A DNA stretch of 17,210 bases, taken from positions 1 through 17,210 of the forward strand of contig JAEZDA010000090.1 of the NCBI GenBank assembly GCA_023433345.1. Direction: 5' to 3'. Shown here piece after piece: positions 6,906 to 15,700 of this stretch; the first letter of the stretch is position 1, and each line of letters begins with the position of its first letter. The translations under genes were made by a program, and so were the position numbers. This DNA is from Bacteroidota bacterium (lineage in GTDB: Bacteria > Bacteroidota > Bacteroidia > Chitinophagales > Chitinophagaceae). The notes beneath the pieces are model-generated. The model made no database searches. It was not told where the DNA came from and saw only the letters and a list, made by a program, of their open reading frames with translations.

Positions 6906-8264
6906 TTATTTGATGAATGATGTTACAAATTGATGCTGACCTGATCTTATTTTCACATAATATACTCCGCGAGCCATCGGTGGCATGTGGATCTGCTGGT
7001 TCGAATATGCAACCTGCCTGTGCATGTATACTCTTCCGGCTGCATCATACACTATTACCGTCATTGTTTCCAAATTCATGTCGCCGGTTTTAATTTGAAT
7101 GATATTGTTCATGGACATATCGCCAGCTACATAATTGATGAACTTTTTACTGCCCGTTGGATCTATAGACACAGTATTTGAATAGGAAACCTGTCCGTCA
7201 AGATCTGCCTGTTCCAGTTGATAAAATATCGACCCTCTGGCGGAACTGGCAGCATCAGTAAAATAATAGGTTGAAGGAATTTGCGACGTTCCTGTTACAT
7301 GGTATGAATTCACCCTGCCGATGTTTGCAAATATTTGTTCGTTGGAATATTTCCGCCGAACATTAAAGTGACTGTTGTTATATTCCGCAAGAGTTGTCCA
7401 TCTTAATTCTGAACGTTCATTTTCCCATCGGCCAGTGAGGTTGAGGCCTTCTACAGGTAGCGGGGCGGCTGCAGAACTCAAAGTAAATCTCATCATGGCA
7501 GAAATGTTTTCCAGCTCAACAAAGTTTGCCGCCGCATCCCGCATTGTGTAACCCCGGTTTGTCCACGCACTATTGTCAGGGCTGCTCCACATCATCAATG
7601 ACGATTCCGGAATGCTGTTCAACTCAGCATCAAAATATTGAAATCGCAGTGTGGCATCCAACGAATTATTGTTTGCGGGATTAACCTCGTAATATCTAAG
7701 GATTGAATTCCCCTGTCCGTTGCCGTTAGTTTGAGAAAGGTGGCCGCGCCTTATTACTATCTCGCCGAGGTTTGCGGATGAAGAGATCGAAAGGCCCAGG
7801 TTGCCCGGGTTTTCGGCAGAGGGTGCATTCAAAATTCTTCTTGTAACAACTTCACCGGAGCTATTGGAATATATCCTGGAATTTTCCTGCTCGTTTAATA
7901 CCTGCCCAGTGTATCCAAGATCAAGGGTTCTTACGCCCAGGTTAAGCAGGCCTGAAGACATCTCAACATTGTTTGTTACTTTAAGGTTCTGCAAAATCGT
8001 AACAACGGCCTCCTGCAGCGACTTTGCGATATTAACATTGAATAAATTCATTGGAGTTGATCCACCTATATTGGTATCATCTCTACCCGAAAAACGGAAG
8101 GTACCTGAGCCCGGCTCAACACTTCCTTCACTCAGAAGGCTAAGATCATGAACCGTAATATTGGTGTTGCCCTCCACCACAAGATGTGTTGCCGGTCCAA
8201 CATAAAATTGCGCAAACAAACCCGGGGGCACCATCAATGCGAGCGCAAGGAATATATGTTTCAT
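6906..8264 (-). CDS. T9SS type A sorting domain-containing surface protein
   Basis: A 452-residue secreted protein from the ATG at 8264. An in-frame TTG at 8288 would add eight charged residues in front of the signal peptide, so I reject it. Residues 1-18 are a Sec signal peptide. About 20-150 consists of short repeating strand/turn units ('NTNITVHDLSLL', 'LKVTNNVEMSSGLLNLG') that suggest a beta-helix or beta-sandwich stalk. Residues 269-367 match the phylum-typical fibronectin/Ig-like module ('LPVEGLNL', 'LRWTTLAEYNNSHFNV', 'YQLEQADLDG'). About 373-452 is a type A CTD (Por secretion tail: 'VYDAAGRV', 'ARGVYYVKI', final FIK), which targets the protein to the type IX system for surface anchoring or release. 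No enzyme motif is visible, so adhesin or structural surface protein is the likeliest role. It sits between the VGIGT-repeat gene (40-bp gap) and the lipoprotein gene. Confidence 0.9.
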   Translation of the reverse strand: MKHIFLALALMVPPGLFAQFYVGPATHLVVEGNTNITVHDLSLLSEGSVEPGSGTFRFSGRDDTNIGGSTPMNLFNVNIAKSLQEAVVTILQNLKVTNNVEMSSGLLNLGVRTLDLGYTGQVLNEQENSRIYSNSSGEVVTRRILNAPSAENPGNLGLSISSSANLGEIVIRRGHLSQTNGNGQGNSILRYYEVNPANNNSLDATLRFQYFDAELNSIPESSLMMWSSPDNSAWTNRGYTMRDAAANFVELENISAMMRFTLSSAAAPLPVEGLNLTGRWENERSELRWTTLAEYNNSHFNVRRKYSNEQIFANIGRVNSYHVTGTSQIPSTYYFTDAASSARGSIFYQLEQADLDGQVSYSNTVSIDPTGSKKFINYVAGDMSMNNIIQIKTGDMNLETMTVIVYDAAGRVYMHRQVAYSNQQIHMPPMARGVYYVKIRSGQHQFVTSFIK

Positions 8265-8304
8265 GATATCAATTTCTATTCGCCGCAAACTGAGGCTGCG
8301 GGTA

Positions 8305-9759
8305 TCAATTAGATTTAAAGATCACTACTGTAAACGGTGGCGCATGTTCATCGCCATCAGCATCATAAAAATTGAGAATAAGGCCCAGATTTGGCCCGGG
8401 CCTGTAGGTGGCAAAAAGCCTGGCGTTTCGCGGAGTTATCACCACCGAAGCTTCTCTGATATCCACTCCCGGAACGTCCAGCGAAAAATCATTGCCGATC
8501 CATCCACCTGTAACATTTGCAGTGCCGGCACGTTTCGTACCGCTGTTACCACCATTAAATGTGGCGTAGCCGATGGGCAACAGGTTTTCATCACTATTGT
8601 TCAACACCTTCCCTGTTGAAACCTTTGCTGTACCTACAACGTGAAGTTTTTGGTCGGGATCAGTTGTACCAATGCCTACACGGTTTGAAGCGTCATCAAT
8701 AAACAAATTATTGTTCAACCTTAATAGCTTATTGGGTGCGAGAATGCTCAGGTAATTTGTACCTGCCTGGATAGAGCCTATCGAAGATGCGCCGATATAA
8801 AACTGCATTGCCGGATTGTTATCGCCCTGGATTCTGAAGGCCGCGTTTGATGCACCGCTGTTCAGGTGTAATTTTGCTGCAATACTTTCGGTTCCTATTC
8901 CCACTGATCCCTCTTCATCAACAACAAGCCTGTTTACTGCACCATTTCTTAAAACGATTCTGCCCGCAGAATTAGATGAGTTCGTTCCCATCCGGAGATC
9001 ATTTCCATCTACCTGGAGAAATGCCCTGTCAAGCCCGAGCGTTTTCAACTGGATCATCGGGTCTGCGTCATCAGAAATGCTAATGGTGGTTCCCGGAATT
9101 CCAAAACCGTTTATGCTAAGCGGGTTGTCAGGAAACTGTGTACCTATCCCCACCTGACCCGCATCATTGATCACCAGGTCTCCTGAGGAACTGTGCTTCA
9201 CCGAAATCCTGATCTGATTACCATTATTTGAAGAAGAAATATGGCGAAGCGAACCAACCCAATTTGAGCCGTTGGTAAAAAACTGCAGCCCTTGTTCTTT
9301 TGAGAATGCCCCGGCTGAAGTGGCAGCATTGAATCTTATCCAACTATTGTCTACAGTGGAGGGCATCGACTTCAGAAAATCTCCATTATAAAGTTCAAGT
9401 TTTGCGTCAGGTGTGGCTGTTCCTATGCCGATGCTATCAGAAGTGTTATAGAGAAAATTCCGAGTCAAAGAAAAGTTCCAGTGTGACGTGTTCAGTAAGC
9501 CTCTCCAAAATGATCCATCGCGCTGGTACATTATTCCCCGGTCAATATCATAAACCAAAAGCCCATTGGCAGGGTTTGATATTGCGAGGCGCTGCGCGGT
9601 GGTCATCCTTGGTAACAGGAAGCCCCGGTTGTCGCTTTGTACATCCAGCATTGCAGTGGGGGAAGGGTTACTGCCATCGGCATTAATGGCAACACCTTGC
9701 TGAGCCGCAACCTGTATCCATAAAGGAATTAAAACAGAGGAAAGAAAGAACTTTTTCAT
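8305..9759 (-). CDS. tail-fibre-like VGIGT-repeat exported protein
   Basis: A 484-residue protein with a signal peptide (about 1-19, cut before Gln20). The next segment ('AMLDVQSDNRGFLLPRMT', 'GLLVYD', 'FWRGL') is the common start of Bacteroidota proteins resembling phage tail fibres. Four [VI]GIGT motifs lie at 110-114, 203-207, 286-290 and 361-365, 93, 83 and 75 residues apart, most followed by a Pro and 'KL.L' or 'KLHV'. In tail fibres and trimeric adhesins such repeats form a beta-helical shaft, probably trimeric. The last 100 residues (about 385-484) form a separate beta-rich head. There is no type A or B CTD, so it is not an obvious T9SS substrate, and how it crosses the outer membrane is unclear. 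It is the first gene of the three-gene surface operon. It is not part of a prophage: no other phage gene is present. Confidence 0.88.
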   Translation of the reverse strand: MKKFFLSSVLIPLWIQVAAQQGVAINADGSNPSPTAMLDVQSDNRGFLLPRMTTAQRLAISNPANGLLVYDIDRGIMYQRDGSFWRGLLNTSHWNFSLTRNFLYNTSDSIGIGTATPDAKLELYNGDFLKSMPSTVDNSWIRFNAATSAGAFSKEQGLQFFTNGSNWVGSLRHISSSNNGNQIRISVKHSSSGDLVINDAGQVGIGTQFPDNPLSINGFGIPGTTISISDDADPMIQLKTLGLDRAFLQVDGNDLRMGTNSSNSAGRIVLRNGAVNRLVVDEEGSVGIGTESIAAKLHLNSGASNAAFRIQGDNNPAMQFYIGASSIGSIQAGTNYLSILAPNKLLRLNNNLFIDDASNRVGIGTTDPDQKLHVVGTAKVSTGKVLNNSDENLLPIGYATFNGGNSGTKRAGTANVTGGWIGNDFSLDVPGVDIREASVVITPRNARLFATYRPGPNLGLILNFYDADGDEHAPPFTVVIFKSN

Positions 9760-9760
9760 A

Positions 9761-9776
9761 CTGTGAGTTTACACAG
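9761..9776 (-). promoter_or_regulatory. hairpin abutting the start codon of the VGIGT-repeat gene
   Basis: On the coding strand CTGTG-TAAACT-CACAG can fold; with a G-U and a U-A pair the stem reaches 7 bp and takes in the A of the ATG. It could hide the start site. Just upstream, CATATTTG (9777-9784) is one mismatch from the -7 consensus, so if that promoter is used only part of the hairpin would be in the mRNA. Short stem; tentative. Confidence 0.3.
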
Positions 9777-9800
9777 CAAATATGCCTGCAGGAATGGTAT

Positions 9801-9823
9801 AAAAAAATCACATGATAATGTGA
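9801..9823 (-). terminator. intrinsic terminator of the kinase/regulator operon
   Basis: On the minus strand TCACAT-TATC-ATGTGA (a perfect 6-bp stem with a 4-base loop) runs directly into seven T residues. It lies 15 bases past the response regulator stop and separates that operon from the surface-protein operon. The stem is AT-rich and only moderately stable, so some read-through into the surface genes is possible. Confidence 0.7.
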
Positions 9824-9838
9824 GACTGACGGGAAGGG

Positions 9839-10477
9839 CTACACGATCTTTTCATTAATCGCCTTGCTGATTGCTTCTGTTTGAGAATGTACCTGGAGCT
9901 TTTCGTAGATACGCTTGATGTGAGTTCGCACGGTATCTATGCTGATGTTTAGAGCTGCGCCTACAAGCTTGTAACTGTTCCCGGAAGAAAGGCTTGTAAG
10001 AATTTCTTTTTCTCTTGGAGTAAGGTTATACTTATTAACTGTATCGATCGTCTTCTTCTGCATGTTTTCAATCACCTTTCGTGCAATTGCGGGAGACATT
10101 GGGGCGCCACCGTCCAATACTTCGGAAATTGCTCCTACAAGTTTTTCAGCAAGATGCTTTTTTTGCAAATAACCTGATGCGCCCGCCTGTATTGCAGCCA
10201 GCACATGTTCACTGTCATCGAAAACTGTCAGCATTATCACAGGTGTTTGATTGCCTGAGGAACGTAACAGGTTTACGGCTTCAATGCCGGTAATACCGGG
10301 CATATCAATATCCATGAGTACAACATCGGGAGCAAGGCCAACAACATTGGCAATGATATCAGTAGCTTTTTCAAAAGCACCCAACAACAAAAGACCCGGA
10401 GAGTTTAACACCAGGTGCTCAAGGCTTGTTCTTAAACCCTGGTTGTCTTCAAAAATCACCACACTTGTTTTTTCCAT
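9839..10477 (-). CDS. NarL/LuxR-family response regulator
   Basis: A 212-residue transcription regulator. The ATG at 10477 (MEKTSVV) is preferred; a TTG two codons upstream is possible but adds nothing. The receiver domain (about 3-120) has the acidic pair Glu10-Asp11, phospho-acceptor Asp56 ('VVLMDIDMPG'), switch Thr84 ('VIMLTVFDD') and Lys106 ('GYLQK'). The output is a LuxR-type helix-turn-helix at about 152-210 ('LTPREKEILTSLSSG', then 'STVRTHI'-type helix 'DTVRTHIKRIYEKL'). Phosphorylation probably promotes dimerisation and DNA binding. The partner is almost surely the HisKA_3 kinase encoded 42 bp upstream, the kinase class that normally pairs with NarL-type regulators. Targets are unknown; the surface-protein operon directly downstream is a positional candidate. 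No residue is missing. Confidence 0.95.
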   Translation of the reverse strand: MEKTSVVIFEDNQGLRTSLEHLVLNSPGLLLLGAFEKATDIIANVVGLAPDVVLMDIDMPGITGIEAVNLLRSSGNQTPVIMLTVFDDSEHVLAAIQAGASGYLQKKHLAEKLVGAISEVLDGGAPMSPAIARKVIENMQKKTIDTVNKYNLTPREKEILTSLSSGNSYKLVGAALNISIDTVRTHIKRIYEKLQVHSQTEAISKAINEKIV

Positions 10478-10519
10478 CTTCAAAAATATAGGATGAAAGA
10501 TCTACACAACATACCCTAT

Positions 10520-12550
10520 TTATGTGAGGGTGAAGGTTACCAATATTTCGGTGCCCTGGTTTTGAGAACTTTTAAAGTCTGCTTGCCCTGAAAGCGCCTT
10601 TGCTCTCGATTCGATATTGCTTAGACCGTTACCTGACCGGTTCACCACATCCATTCCTACCCCGTTATCAGCTATTCTCAGAATAATATTTTTTTGACTA
10701 TGCCCGATTGAAATATCGATCCTATCGCAGCCACTGTACTTCGCGGCATTATTTATAGCTTCCTTCACAATAAGAAAAATATCTTTTTTCCGTGCAGGAT
10801 CAATCTTTAGTTGGGAAATGGAAGCATCTATGTTGAACGCGTAAGAAATATTCAGCGGGTCAAGTATTTCGGAAGCGAATTCCTTCATACGCGAAACCAG
10901 CTTATCAATGGTGTCGTTTGAAGGATTGATCGCCCAAACGATATCGCCCATGCTCTCCATAATGCTACCAGAATGTTCCTTGATCTTTTTCAACCCGTTC
11001 GTATCTTTTTCATTCGAAGAATCCAGCATTACTTTACTCAGGATGTTTATGCTGCTTAAGGTAGATCCGATATCATCATGCAGATCGCGCGCAATATCGT
11101 TTCTCACTTTCTCCAGTTCTGCACGACGTTTGGCCTGGTTTATAAGTTTGTAACGGTTCCAGATGAGCGAACCTACAATGGCTGCAACCAGAAACAAGGC
11201 CACGAGCCCATATTGCATCAAAGTTTTTTCGCGAAGTAGGGCATCGGAAATTACCTGGTCACGCTTCAACTGAGCGATCTCTTTCTCCTTCTTTTCCGAC
11301 TGGTACTTTTCCTCAAGGTTGTTCAGCATAACCGTTAGTTCATTTCCTTTAAGGCTGTCTCTAAGATCGTAATAACTCTGTTTTGCTTCATAAGCTTTTT
11401 TATAGTTGCCTTTATCTCTGTAAAAATCAGCAAGGTGAAGATAGGCTGACAGTGTTTGAGAGCCGTAGCCGATTGATTCAAGCTTTTCAACTGTTCCTTT
11501 CAATGCAGTTTCCGCAGAGTCATTTTGATTGAGGGATTTACGCATTGTGATCAGTTCCATATCTGCCGAAGACTTTGTAAGATCATCGCCGGCCAGTTCA
11601 GCAAGTTGCCGGCTCTGAACAAGATACTGGCGGGCTTTTACGGTATCGTTCAATGCTTTAAAAGCTTTCCCCAATGCGAATGAAATTGAACTCTCTTCAT
11701 TGGTAAGCTGTAATGCACGCGCTTGTTCAAAGGCCTTCTGAAAATTCTTGATAGCATTTTTAAAATTCATTTGCCTGGAATCGAGCTCACCCATGCTTTT
11801 ATATGCAGTAACAAGGCCTTTCTTATCGCCTAATTCCTGCTTGATCGCAAAACTTTTTTTCAGGTAGTCACTTGCCTTTTCATATTGCTTTAATTCCGCG
11901 AAAGAATTTCCGATTCCCTGCAGACAAAAGGATTGTCCTTCACGATGACCCAGGGTTTCGAATTTATCAAGAGCTTTAAAATAGTAATCCAATGCTTCCC
12001 TGAAATTGCTTAAGTTCAGGTAGATGTTTGCAATGTTCAGGAATTGACCTGCAAGGGCAACCTTATTGTCTCTCCGCTCTGAATAGTAAGCAGACTTCTT
12101 GAAAAACGGTAGCGCTTCTTTTAGTTTTCCGGTCCGCTTATAAAACAGCCCGGCCGCTGAATAATAATTGCCTTTCACTGTTTCATGGTCGGCGCCTGCG
12201 GCCTTTTCAGCTAAAGACCGGAGCATCTCGAGATAATAGCCCGCGCTATCGACCTTTCCGAGATTCTGATAATAAGAAATAAAGATGCTAAGTGAGGCGC
12301 TCTGTGTTAGCTCGTGACCCAGGTCGTTACCGATCAGCATTGCGCGGTATGCATATTCCTTCGACAATGCGGGGTTCTTACGCGCGTGGCGTGATGCGAG
12401 CAAATTGAAGGCCTGTGCGGTAGGCACATCACGCATGTTCTTTTTAACGATCGCTTCGAGACTATCGGAATTTTCCTGTGCTGTGGAAACAGCGCAGAGA
12501 AAGAGTAATAAGATGGTTAGCGCATTTTTCACTCCCCGGTTAATTTTCAT
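10520..12550 (-). CDS. sensor histidine kinase with periplasmic TPR domain (HisKA_3)
   Basis: A 676-residue membrane sensor kinase. Residues 1-25 are a signal peptide or N-terminal membrane segment. About 30-405 is a run of tetratricopeptide repeats ('AAGLFYKRTGKLKEALPFF', 'NIANIYLNLSNFREALDYY' and others), placed outside the inner membrane by the signal sequence. A coiled coil (about 410-443) precedes one TM helix (about 447-465). The cytosolic part has a HisKA_3 dimerisation domain with phospho-acceptor His491 in 'DLHDDIGSTLSSI', and a GHKL ATPase domain with N box 'EAINNAAKYS' (597-606), G1 'DNGVGM' (628-633) and G2 'GNGLSNI' (640-646). It should autophosphorylate and pass phosphate to the regulator gene that follows it. 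The signal sensed is unknown; TPRs suggest a protein or peptide. Such kinases are common in Bacteroidota. All catalytic boxes are intact. Confidence 0.95.
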   Translation of the reverse strand: MKINRGVKNALTILLLFLCAVSTAQENSDSLEAIVKKNMRDVPTAQAFNLLASRHARKNPALSKEYAYRAMLIGNDLGHELTQSASLSIFISYYQNLGKVDSAGYYLEMLRSLAEKAAGADHETVKGNYYSAAGLFYKRTGKLKEALPFFKKSAYYSERRDNKVALAGQFLNIANIYLNLSNFREALDYYFKALDKFETLGHREGQSFCLQGIGNSFAELKQYEKASDYLKKSFAIKQELGDKKGLVTAYKSMGELDSRQMNFKNAIKNFQKAFEQARALQLTNEESSISFALGKAFKALNDTVKARQYLVQSRQLAELAGDDLTKSSADMELITMRKSLNQNDSAETALKGTVEKLESIGYGSQTLSAYLHLADFYRDKGNYKKAYEAKQSYYDLRDSLKGNELTVMLNNLEEKYQSEKKEKEIAQLKRDQVISDALLREKTLMQYGLVALFLVAAIVGSLIWNRYKLINQAKRRAELEKVRNDIARDLHDDIGSTLSSINILSKVMLDSSNEKDTNGLKKIKEHSGSIMESMGDIVWAINPSNDTIDKLVSRMKEFASEILDPLNISYAFNIDASISQLKIDPARKKDIFLIVKEAINNAAKYSGCDRIDISIGHSQKNIILRIADNGVGMDVVNRSGNGLSNIESRAKALSGQADFKSSQNQGTEILVTFTLT

Positions 12551-12642
12551 TCAAATTAAGGGAATATTATTACGATGAAAAATTATACATACTTCCTGCG
12601 ATAAAATAACGGTGAAGGATAGACTAAAAAATTACCGGCCAA

Positions 12643-12675
12643 AATAAAAGCCCCGTCTTTAAGACGGGGTTTTTA
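12643..12675 (-). terminator. terminator of the large LRR/SprB gene
   Basis: CCCCGTCTT-T-AAGACGGGG is a near-perfect palindrome (12651-12669) flanked by AAAA and TTTTT. On the minus strand the stem (7-8 pairs allowing a normal loop) is followed by GCTTTTATTTT. It lies 31 bases past the stop of the 1435-residue gene. The T-rich flank on the other side means it could stop transcripts from both directions. It insulates the kinase operon. Confidence 0.85.
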
Positions 12676-12700
12676 AAACTTGCTCAACTGCTCAAACGCT

Positions 12701-15700
12701 TTATTGTTTAATAAATTTGAAATACTCCGGCTTTCCATCCCTGTTGGTCAGCCTTACGAAATAAACTCCCGACATTAAACGCGATACATCCAGCCTTACC
12801 TCAGCACTTGCATTGGTGTTTCGGAAGGTTGTTAATCGTCTACCATTATCATCAATTATATCAGCATTTGCCCATTGTATTTGCGTATTATTTTCAATTG
12901 TAAGAACTGAACGAACGGGGTTAGGATAAACGCTCATACGCGGAATGGTTGATTCCACGGTAAATACAAGCTCATTACTGTAGGCATACGGCATAGCGGC
13001 ACATTCAACATTTGTTGTCATAATTGCACGGAGCGCATCTCCCGTTTGTTGGGGAGAATAATCAATGCCTGCATTAGTAGCGCCCGGGATATTTGCCCAC
13101 GGGTGGGTTGAAGTACTATCCTGCCATTGGTATGTGGGTGAACTTCCGCCATTCACTATAGAGGTAGTGATAGTAGATGATGCTCCGGCCGGAACGGTCG
13201 TTACACCAGTTATTGTTATCTCTGGTCCGCGGGAAGGCGTTACAATTATTGAGATCACGTTACTCGTGACAGCTGCAGATGAAGCACAGGGATCATTACT
13301 GATAAGTTGAACACTTACATCAGAGCTTACCATGGGGCTTATTGCCAATTGTGGTGAGCTTGGGCCGTAATTGGAGCCGTTAACAAGCCATTGATATTGC
13401 GGATTGGCGCCGCCATTTACCGGAGTTGCTGTAAATACAACGAAGTCTCCCTGGCAAACTGTAGACGAAGGTGAATATATCGAAACAGAAGGTGTAATTG
13501 TTCCCGGAGAAACAGTAACTGTAACAGTTTCCGTATATGTGCACATGTTTGCGTCCTGAACTTTAACCACATAATTTCCTCCAATTAAATTGTCGAATAA
13601 TGATGAGGGTTGCATCGCCCCTCCGTTGATCGCGTACATGAATGGCGGGGTTCCTGTTGAACCGGTGATCTCTATCGTTCCTCCTGCAGAACAGGTTGAA
13701 GGAGTTGTGGTAATTGTTGCCGTGATTGGCACTTCATTAACCTGAATACTCTGAGTCACGGAGCAACCTATCGCATCAGAAACCGTGTAATAATTAGAGC
13801 CGGGAATAATTCCTGTAAGTATTGGAGAAGATTGAGTGGTTGTAAAATTTAAGCCGTATGAATAAGGCGCAGTACCGTTGGAAGCTGCCACGGTGATTGT
13901 ACCGTTGTGTTGTGCGCATACCGCTGGTGTAACGCTTGCAGTAACAATGATACCCGGGCCTACCGCAATATTAAACTGTACAGAGTCAGTACAATTGTTA
14001 GCATCTGTTACAATAATTGTATTCTGCCCGCCCGGCACATTCGTAAACGACGCGGAGGCCTGCTGTGTTCCATAATTAAGCGAGAAACTATAGGGAGCTG
14101 TACCGCCCAAGGGTGTTGCTGTTGCAGTGCCATTATCTACACCATAGCAGGTTGCCGGCGTTGTAACAACCGTTATTGAAAAACTTCCTGCCGAGGAAAC
14201 GGTCACATCAACCAATCCTGAACAACCCGGGGCATCGGTAACAATTACGCGGTGAACGCCCGAAGCTACATTTGTAAAGTTTGGTGATGATTGCGGTGGT
14301 GCTCCATCGAGAACGTAGGAATAGGGCGCAACGCCTCCCGTGACTAAAACCGCTATACCACCGTTCTGAATTCCGCAATCGGCGTTAGATGTTGTAGCAG
14401 CAACAGTAAGTCCGGGACCTGCAGGAACGATAACTTGTATTGAGTCTCTGCAGTTATTTGCGTCTTCAACGATAACTGTATGGTTCCCTGAAGCAAGGCT
14501 TGAAAAGGTAGGTGATACCTGGCTGGCACCGGCGTTTAGCTGATAGGTAAAGGGCGCTGTTCCGCCACTAACCGTTACCGTTATAGTTCCATTGTTAACA
14601 CCGGCGCAGGTTGCCGGTGTTGATGTTGTGCTTGCTGTAAAACATACAATGGGATCCTGAACCGTGGTTGTAGCCACGTTAGTTATTACAGGCGCGTTGT
14701 AATCAAAATAAATATTCGCTTTATTAGGAACCACACTTCCTAATGGTAGCGTGCTTACAGTTTTGATCCTGAACCTGATGTAACCATGACTCAAAGGTTC
14801 ATTCACATTACTGTCGGGCAACAGGATGTTTATGAACTCAAACAATAACTTGTTTCCATCACGTAAATTTTTTGAGGGATGGGAGGTGCTGATCATTTCA
14901 AATGATGAAGCATCAAGGAGGTTGCTAAGCGTATCCGTTACTACAACATTGAAGGCGGTATCGGTGCCTGTGTTTTGAAAGCGGATCAGGTAATCAATAA
15001 AAGTTCCATCTGATACCTGGGCAGATGTAAGTATCGGCGTGGCGCCTTTATCATTCGGGTCGAATGAACCCCGGATCAGTTGGTAGACACTGTCTCTTAA
15101 AACCTTTCCATTAAAGTTTGCTGAAGCAGCAGTCAGCATTGTATCTCCCAGTGTTGCCGTAGTTCTCATTACGAATTCGAAGGTTATACTTCCATGGTCG
15201 CCCGGAGATGTCGAAAATGAAGGTACAGTTAATATTCCTCCGGCAGCAGTCACTCCGGGCACACTTGCATTCTGATAAATCAGGTTTGCATCTTCATAAA
15301 CTATTTTCATTTGAGTGGAAAACTGTGTTGTGCCTGTATTTTCCCAATTCAAAATGTAATTCATGTGAAAGCCGGGCCTTGCAATATTCTGTGGAACTAT
15401 AGACATTACCAAACTGTCTGTTATAACGCCAGGTTGAAGAGCGTATAACCCAGTCACCGAAGTATCATAGGAAGAAAAGGAATAGCTGGCACTTGGGGGT
15501 ATCGACGAATACGGATTTGGTGAAACGATACTAATTGTATTCGCCCCGGTGTCCCCCCCAATTTCAAAGTAGCCATTGGCATTAGAAAACGATACAATTC
15601 CGAGCGACGACTCTACTTTCACATTTGCTCTTCCATTCTCACCCGCGTCCCTTATTCCATTGCTGTTATGGTCGTAAAATATTGTTCCGGCTATAACCGG

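Noticed and set aside
8265..8288. Upstream TTG start for the type A T9SS protein
   Set aside because: It would put a charged octapeptide before a normal signal peptide; the ATG at 8264 gives a clean signal sequence.
8263..8619. Open frame on the + strand opposite the end of the VGIGT-repeat gene (118 codons), and similar antisense frames over the other genes
   Set aside because: They lie opposite well-supported genes, have no domain or signal, and look like shadows of the coding strand.
8305..9759. Prophage or phage-tail-like particle suggested by VGIGT repeats
   Set aside because: No capsid, portal, terminase, baseplate or integrase gene is present, and the protein has a Sec signal peptide, which phage tail fibres lack.
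9808..9823. TCACAT-GATA-ATGTGA as a CRP/FNR-type operator
   Set aside because: The half-sites are in the reverse order to the TGTGA-N6-TCACA consensus, and on the minus strand the palindrome is followed by seven T, which a terminator explains better.
10481..10488. Exact TATTTTTG (TAnnTTTG) just before the response regulator as an internal promoter
   Set aside because: It ends only 3 bases before the ATG, so transcription would start inside the coding region; the AT-rich leader of a co-transcribed gene explains it.
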